Assembly: GCA_037147395.1 (NCBI GenBank)
Contig: JBAWVG010000017.1
Location: 1-28,251, forward strand
Length of the DNA stretch: 28,251 bases
DNA from: VFJL01 sp037147395
Lineage (GTDB): Bacteria > Pseudomonadota > Gammaproteobacteria > Burkholderiales > Nitrosomonadaceae
Reading direction: 5' to 3'
Shown here: piece by piece, positions 23,704 through 28,251 of the stretch
Layout: every line of letters begins with the position of its first letter
Position numbering within the stretch: the stretch's first letter is position 1
The notes under the pieces: model-generated
Database searches by the model: none
What the model was told of the DNA's origin: nothing
What the model saw: only the letters and a program-made list of their open reading frames with translations
Program-made: the position numbers and the translations under genes

Positions 23704-25614
23704 ATGTTCCCCTCTGAAAATTTCGATGTGATTGTGGTGGGTGGCGGCCATGCCGGTACCGAGGCGGCCTTGGCGGCGGCGCGGATGGGGCAAAGAACAT
23801 TATTGCTCTCACACAATATCGAAACATTGGGGCAAATGTCGTGCAACCCCTCAATCGGCGGAATTGGTAAGGGCCATCTGGTCAAAGAGGTAGACGCACT
23901 TGGCGGAGCCATGGCTGCTGCTGCTGATGAGTCTGGCCTACAGTTTCGAATACTTAATTCAAGCAAGGGCCCTGCGGTGCGGGCGACCCGCGTTCAGGCG
24001 GATCGGATGCTCTATCGACAGGCGATTCGGCGACGATTGGAGAATCAGCCGAATCTTTGTTTGTTCCAGCAGGCGGTGGATGATCTGACCCTCGAAGGTG
24101 ATCGAGTCACGGGGGTCGTTACGCAGATGGGGGTAAGGTTTTCTGCTCGGGCGGTGGTCTTAACTGCGGGAACTTTTCTGGGTGGGTTGGCGCATATAGG
24201 ACCAAGTAGTTTTCAGGCTGGGCGGGCGGGTGATCCAGCCTCTATTAGTCTCGCGCGTCGTTTGCGGGAGATGAGTCTGCCCGTAGGGCGATTGAAAACG
24301 GGGACGCCGCCAAGGATAGATGGACGAAGCATCGACTATTCGGTCATGGAGGAGCAGTCTGGGGATGAGCCTGCGCCAGTATTTTCATTCATGGGGTCTG
24401 TCTCTCAGCATCCCCGTCAATTATCTTGCTGGATTACACAAACTAATAGTAAGACGCACGACATAATTCGTGCTGGGTTAGATCGGTCACCTTTATTTGC
24501 AGGCGCAATTGAGGGAGCGGGCCCACGGTATTGTCCTTCGATCGAGGATAAGGTTGTGAGGTTTTCTGCCAAAGCATCCCACCAGATCTTTCTTGAGCCA
24601 GAGGGGCTTCACACGCACGAAGTATATCCCAATGGAATTTCGACCAGCCTGCCGTTCGATATGCAGGTGGATCTGGTGCGATCAATTAAGGGGTTGGAAA
24701 ATGCGCATATTACAAGGCCCGGCTACGCAATTGAATATGATTACTTTGACCCGCGAGGGCTTAAGAAGTCTCTAGAAACCAAGTCGATAGACGGGCTGTT
24801 CTTTGCAGGGCAGATCAATGGAACGACCGGTTATGAAGAGGCCGCGGCGCAGGGGCTATTGGCTGGCATTAATGCGAGCCTTAAGACGCAAGGGGTTGAT
24901 GCATGGTGCCCGCGCCGTGATGAGGCGTATTTGGGTGTGTTGGTGGATGATCTCACCACCCGTGGCGTTACTGAACCCTACAGGATGTTTACCAGTCGAG
25001 CCGAGTATCGGCTTCAACTAAGGGAGGATAATGCTGACCTACGTTTGACCGAGATCGGGCATGCCTTGGGGGTGGTGGAAGAGGAGCGGTGGGGCGCATT
25101 TAATAAAAAGCGTGAGGCGATCACAGAGGAAGAAGGAAGGTTGAAATCAGTCTGGGTCAACCCAAAGATGAATATAACCCCCAAGTTTGAAGCCGATATT
25201 CTCAGGGTGTTGGGTAAACCACTTGAGCGGGAATACTCTTTATATGAGTTATTGCGTCGACCATCTGTTACCTATGCAGATCTGTTGGCGTTAATACCAG
25301 GTGCTGTCCTGGCCATTGATGCTTTGGTAGCAGAGCAGGTGGAGATTAAAGCGAAATATTCCGGGTACATTGAACGGCAGAAGGATGAGGTGGCTCGACA
25401 TATGCAACACGAGGAGGCGCGGTTGCCCCAAGATCTGGACTATGGTTCGGTTCTCGGTCTTTCGAGTGAAGTACAGCAAAAATTGAATCAGCACAAACCT
25501 GAGACAGTAGGCCAGGCATCGCGCATTTCTGGAATGACGCCAGCCGCCGTATCATTATTGTTAGTACACCTTAAGCGTGGGTTTTCCGTGGCTGACAAAA
25601 AGAAAACTGCATGA
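23704..25614 (+). CDS. mnmG: tRNA uridine-5-carboxymethylaminomethyl modification enzyme MnmG (GidA)
   Basis: FAD- and NADH-dependent partner of MnmE in U34 modification. From ATG 23704 it has 636 aa, the usual length. The dinucleotide fold is VIVVGGGHAGTEAA with GGGHAG at 13-18. SCNPSIGGIGKGHLVKEVDALGG, RLKTGTPPRIDG and GQINGTTGYEEAAAQGL are family signatures. A longer reading from TTG 23620 would add 28 non-conserved residues. No obvious ribosome site is seen. Its stop overlaps the rsmG start by four bases. The terminator and parS site lie just upstream, so a promoter for mnmG-rsmG should fall within 23592-23703. Confidence 0.98.
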   Translation: MFPSENFDVIVVGGGHAGTEAALAAARMGQRTLLLSHNIETLGQMSCNPSIGGIGKGHLVKEVDALGGAMAAAADESGLQFRILNSSKGPAVRATRVQADRMLYRQAIRRRLENQPNLCLFQQAVDDLTLEGDRVTGVVTQMGVRFSARAVVLTAGTFLGGLAHIGPSSFQAGRAGDPASISLARRLREMSLPVGRLKTGTPPRIDGRSIDYSVMEEQSGDEPAPVFSFMGSVSQHPRQLSCWITQTNSKTHDIIRAGLDRSPLFAGAIEGAGPRYCPSIEDKVVRFSAKASHQIFLEPEGLHTHEVYPNGISTSLPFDMQVDLVRSIKGLENAHITRPGYAIEYDYFDPRGLKKSLETKSIDGLFFAGQINGTTGYEEAAAQGLLAGINASLKTQGVDAWCPRRDEAYLGVLVDDLTTRGVTEPYRMFTSRAEYRLQLREDNADLRLTEIGHALGVVEEERWGAFNKKREAITEEEGRLKSVWVNPKMNITPKFEADILRVLGKPLEREYSLYELLRRPSVTYADLLALIPGAVLAIDALVAEQVEIKAKYSGYIERQKDEVARHMQHEEARLPQDLDYGSVLGLSSEVQQKLNQHKPETVGQASRISGMTPAAVSLLLVHLKRGFSVADKKKTA

Positions 25615-26246
25615 GTTTAAGGCAATCATTGTCAGACGGGATTGGGACGATAGGGATAACGGTCTCGGATCAAGGGCAAGCGCGATTGGTGCAATATTTG
25701 GACCTGATCAAAAAGTGGAACCAGGTGCATAACCTGACGGCAGTCCGTGACACGGAGACAATGATGACTAGGCATTTATTAGATAGTCTATCGGTTCTCC
25801 CCCATATTACTGGGCCCCGGATTGTCGACATAGGGAGTGGCGCAGGTTTGCCCGGGATTCCGTTGGCTTTGGCGCGACCGGATTGGCATGTGGTATTAAT
25901 CGAGAGCAATCATAAGAAGGCTGCATTTTTGCAACAAGTCCGCATCGAATTGCAGCTTGAAAATATAGAGGTAGTGGCCGAGCGGGCAGAAAACCATCAT
26001 TCAGAGATTAGTTTTAATACGGTGATTTCACGCGCCTTTTCAGATCTGGCAGACTTTATTCAGGTGGCTGGACATCTTTGCACAAAGGAAGGAGTCGGCG
26101 GCAGACTGCTTGCAATGAAAGGGGTTTATCCACACGAGGAATTGACTCAGATACCAAGAAATTTTGTACTTGAAAATGTTCACGCAATAGTGGTCCCTGG
26201 TCTTGAGGCTGAGCGGCATCTAGTGATGCTAAGGCGGGTGCAATGA
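25611..26246 (+). CDS. rsmG: 16S rRNA (guanine527-N7)-methyltransferase RsmG (GidB)
   Basis: Methylates G527 of 16S rRNA using S-adenosylmethionine; loss is known to give low-level streptomycin resistance. The protein is 211 aa. KKWNQVHNLTAVRD (34-47) and HLLDSLSVLP (55-64) precede the SAM-binding motif VDIGSGAGLPGIPLALARP (72-90). SRAFSDLADF and LLAMKG lie further on. ATG overlaps the mnmG stop (ATGA), implying translational coupling. A perfect DnaA box (26126-26134) happens to lie in the coding sequence. Confidence 0.97.
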   Translation: MSLRQSLSDGIGTIGITVSDQGQARLVQYLDLIKKWNQVHNLTAVRDTETMMTRHLLDSLSVLPHITGPRIVDIGSGAGLPGIPLALARPDWHVVLIESNHKKAAFLQQVRIELQLENIEVVAERAENHHSEISFNTVISRAFSDLADFIQVAGHLCTKEGVGGRLLAMKGVYPHEELTQIPRNFVLENVHAIVVPGLEAERHLVMLRRVQ

Positions 26247-26310
26247 AACAAGCGCCCTTTTGTGTTTGGATTATTTGGTATCCGGCGGCGCCGGTTCGGG
26301 GGCAAGCATA

Positions 26311-27105
26311 GTGGCAAAAATTCTGGCAATTACTAATCAAAAGGGAGGCGTCGGAAAGACTACGACCAGCGTTAATCTGGCGGCAAGTTTGGTCGCAGCG
26401 AAGAGGCGTGTACTGCTGGTTGATCTAGATCCGCAGGGGAATGCGACCATGGGCAGCGGCGTTGAGAAGCATAGCCTGCAATATACGATTTATCATATAT
26501 TGCTTGGTAATCAAGGCATTACCAATGTTCGAACAGCGGCAACCAGTGGCAAGTATGATCTGCTTCCCGCAAATCGCGATCTGGCCGGCGCTGAAGTCGA
26601 AATGGTGGACCTGCCGCAGAGAGAAACACGGTTGAAGGCGGCCTTACAAGAGGTGGAAAACGAGTACGATTTCATCCTAATCGATTGTCCCCCCGCACTC
26701 AACTTGCTCACGCTCAACGGGCTCTGTGCGGCACACGCGGTAATGATCCCCATGCAGTGTGAATATTACGCGTTGGAAGGGCTGAGTGATTTGGTTAACA
26801 CAATCAAGAAAGTTCGTGCCAACTTTAATCCAGTGCTAGAAATCGAGGGGCTGCTACGAACCATGTTCGATCCACGCAGCATGCTATCCCAACAGGTATC
26901 TCAACAGCTCCAACAACACTTTGGTGAAAAAGTTTACCGTACGGTAATTCCGCGGAATGTAAGGCTGGCAGAGGCACCAAGCTTTGGCATGCCCGTACTG
27001 TTCCACGATAAGCTCTCAAAGGGGACGCAAGCTTATCTCGCATTGGCAGGAGAAATACTTAAAAAATACCCAACGGCCGTCGCACAACATGGAGAGCAAG
27101 GATAG
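26311..27105 (+). CDS. parA: Chromosome partitioning ATPase ParA (Soj)
   Basis: Deviant Walker ATPase that, with ParB-parS, moves newly replicated origins apart. I chose GTG 26311 (264 aa, starting AKILAITNQKGGVGKTT); the reading from 26260 adds 17 unconserved residues. KGGVGKTT is at 11-18. The Walker A' stretch VDLDPQGN includes D38 and D40. DFILIDCPPALNLLTLNGL is the Walker B region. A run of G residues lies about eight bases upstream of GTG as a ribosome site. A small GC-rich hairpin (26282-26294) lies in the gap to rsmG. parB follows three bases after the stop. Confidence 0.97.
   Translation: MAKILAITNQKGGVGKTTTSVNLAASLVAAKRRVLLVDLDPQGNATMGSGVEKHSLQYTIYHILLGNQGITNVRTAATSGKYDLLPANRDLAGAEVEMVDLPQRETRLKAALQEVENEYDFILIDCPPALNLLTLNGLCAAHAVMIPMQCEYYALEGLSDLVNTIKKVRANFNPVLEIEGLLRTMFDPRSMLSQQVSQQLQQHFGEKVYRTVIPRNVRLAEAPSFGMPVLFHDKLSKGTQAYLALAGEILKKYPTAVAQHGEQG
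27098..27102 (+). promoter_or_regulatory. parB ribosome binding site
   Basis: AAGGA six bases before the parB ATG at 27109, at the very end of the parA coding sequence. Confidence 0.8.
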
Positions 27106-27108
27106 AAC

Positions 27109-27948
27109 ATGGCAAAACTAAAAGGATTGGGGAGAGGCTTAGATGCGCTGCTATCAGGGAACGAAGATAGCAAAGGATCGGGAGAGCTATTACAGAATCT
27201 GAAAACTTCGCTCTTGCAGCCGGGCAAGTATCAGCCGCGGACACATATGGACAAGGAGTCCCTATCTGAGTTAGCCGATTCGATTAAGTCTCAGGGGGTA
27301 ATGCAACCGGTACTGGTGCGGCTTGTTTCCGCCGGCCGGTATGAGATCATCGCGGGTGAGCGGCGGTGGCGAGCTGCGCAAATGGCTGGGCTTGAGGAAA
27401 TTCCAGCACTGATTAGAGATGTGCCGGATGAGTCCGCATTGGCCATGTCTCTGATAGAAAATATCCAACGTGAAAACTTAAACCCGTTGGAAGAAGCACA
27501 GGGGATACAAAGACTTATTAATGAATTTAGTATGACGCACCAAGCCGCAGGACAGATCTTGGGAAGCTCCCGGAGTGCGGTATCGAATCTTCTGAGGCTG
27601 CTTAATTTAGCGGGGCCGGTACAGGAAATGATGATGCAGGGGAAGATCAACATGGGACATGGACGGGCATTGCTCGTACTTACCGCCGCTTTACAGATAG
27701 AGATAGCACACCAAGTTATACATAAACAGCTTTCGGTCCGTGAGACCGAAAAGCTGGTGAATCGAATTGAGAGCGTTAAGTTAAAGCAGCCACACAAACC
27801 GGATCGAGACTTATTGAGCCTGCAGGAGAATGTGTCGGCGAAGATCGGAGCACAGGTAACAATCAAGACCAAAGGGAACGGCGCGGGGAGCTTGGTAATC
27901 CAGTACAGCAGTCTAGAACAGTTAGATGGAATACTGGCTAGGTTCTGA
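27109..27948 (+). CDS. parB: Chromosome partitioning protein ParB (Spo0J)
   Basis: 279-residue CTP-dependent DNA clamp that binds parS and spreads along DNA. The N-terminal KGLGRGLDALL is the ParA-contact peptide. The CTPase domain has GERRWRAA (83-90) and ENIQRENLNPLEEA (117-130). A helix-turn-helix for parS recognition spans about 143-167 (THQAAGQILGSSRSAVSNLLRL). The C-terminal dimerisation region ends with QLDGILARF. parA-parB is evidently one operon, three bases apart, and the parS site at 23576-23591 is its nearby target. Confidence 0.98.
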   Translation: MAKLKGLGRGLDALLSGNEDSKGSGELLQNLKTSLLQPGKYQPRTHMDKESLSELADSIKSQGVMQPVLVRLVSAGRYEIIAGERRWRAAQMAGLEEIPALIRDVPDESALAMSLIENIQRENLNPLEEAQGIQRLINEFSMTHQAAGQILGSSRSAVSNLLRLLNLAGPVQEMMMQGKINMGHGRALLVLTAALQIEIAHQVIHKQLSVRETEKLVNRIESVKLKQPHKPDRDLLSLQENVSAKIGAQVTIKTKGNGAGSLVIQYSSLEQLDGILARF

Positions 27949-28251
27949 GCTAAACAAAAAGCTTCTTGAGGTGCGGTGTAGAAATAAAATGGTTAAGTTC
28001 CAAAGCATGGGAATGAGCCTTGAATCGAGGGGAAAGGATCAAAACAAATAAAAAAACAATAAAAGCTCAAATTAAGTTGCAAGCAACTGATAAAAAACGA
28101 GGATTCAATCGTTAAGAATACGGGTTTAAGACAATCGAATTAAGTATGGAGCTTCAGGGGGCGGCGGAATATACAAAAGGGCTCTAAATCACCTCGACAA
28201 ATAGCTTGACGAGGATTAGATTTATCGGCTAGGCTTGCCGCTGTAATGGGT
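27949..28251. other. Gene-free tail after parB
   Basis: 303 bases with no credible coding region in any frame (the longest in-frame runs are about 20 codons). It is A-rich on the plus strand in the first half (28030-28100). It holds a near-palindrome AGTTGC-AA-GCAACT (28075-28088) and a dyad over a promoter-like sequence (28192-28235). In many betaproteobacteria the ATP synthase operon follows parB, so this may be its leader, but nothing here shows that. Confidence 0.55.
28192..28235 (+). promoter_or_regulatory. Possible promoter with dyad over the -35
   Basis: TTGACG (28206-28211) is followed at 18 bases by TAGGCT (28230-28235). The -35 lies in the right arm of the imperfect dyad CCTCGACAA/TTGACGAGG (28192-28200 and 28206-28214, one mismatch, five-base loop). 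It would drive a gene beyond the window end. Confidence 0.35.

Noticed and set aside
26260..26310. Longer parA reading from 26260
   Set aside because: The extra residues are low-complexity glycine/alanine/serine and precede the conserved ParA N-terminus; GTG 26311 has a G-rich ribosome site.
28106..28137. Direct repeat CAATCG spaced 26 bases apart after parB
   Set aside because: Six-base repeats at this spacing are expected by chance in AT-rich DNA, and only two copies occur.
1..28251. Mobile elements, CRISPR arrays, tRNA or rRNA genes, defence systems
   Set aside because: I read the gaps and found no transposase, integrase, regularly spaced repeats, cloverleaf-like sequences or clusters of unknown genes. 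Nearly all coding capacity is accounted for by conserved genes.

Overview
The window is a compact stretch of bacterial chromosome around the replication origin. It contains 24 protein genes and no mobile element, CRISPR array, rRNA or tRNA that I can recognise. Gene order and protein features point to a proteobacterium, most likely a betaproteobacterium (a Nitrosomonadales-like lineage is my guess). The reasons are the glyA-nrdR-ribD block, a RibB protein with a degenerate RibA-like tail, a RegB/RegA redox two-component pair, and the dnaA/rpmH-rnpA-yidD-yidC-mnmE-mnmG-rsmG-parA-parB layout. Sampled lines give roughly 50-60% GC in the flanks and about 40% in dnaN, so the origin genes sit in an AT-rich island.

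Left arm (1-9.1 kb, all minus strand): read in the direction of transcription this is ribE, ribBX, ribH, nusB, thiL, pgpA and pncC, followed by recA, recX and alaS. The first block makes riboflavin, and carries a transcription antitermination factor, thiamine monophosphate kinase, phosphatidylglycerophosphatase and a pyridine-nucleotide salvage amidase. Genes overlap or lie a few bases apart, as in an operon. recA has its own promoter-like sequence.

Middle (9.1-14.3 kb): regB-regA is on the plus strand, head-on to everything around it. It splits the riboflavin cluster between ribE and ribD. nrdR and glyA follow on the minus strand.

Origin (14.3-19.6 kb): gyrB, dnaN and dnaA are on the minus strand. 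The 188-base dnaA-dnaN gap holds an inverted pair of DnaA boxes around a hairpin plus an IHF-like site. The dnaA-rpmH gap holds one perfect DnaA box and a strong rpmH promoter. I treat the first gap as the best oriC candidate.

Right arm (19.6-28.25 kb, all plus strand): rpmH, rnpA, yidD and yidC (ribosome, tRNA processing, membrane insertion), mnmE and mnmG (tRNA wobble uridine modification), rsmG (16S rRNA methylation), and parA-parB (chromosome segregation). A parS site lies between mnmE and mnmG, fused to a terminator hairpin. The last 300 bases hold no gene and may be the leader of the next operon.

This is mostly conserved housekeeping DNA. I found no new multi-gene system. The points most worth a second look are the regBA insertion with a RegA-like dyad, the zinc-ligand-free RibBX, the architecture of the origin gap, the terminator-parS fusion, and rnpA, which seems to lack a standard start codon.
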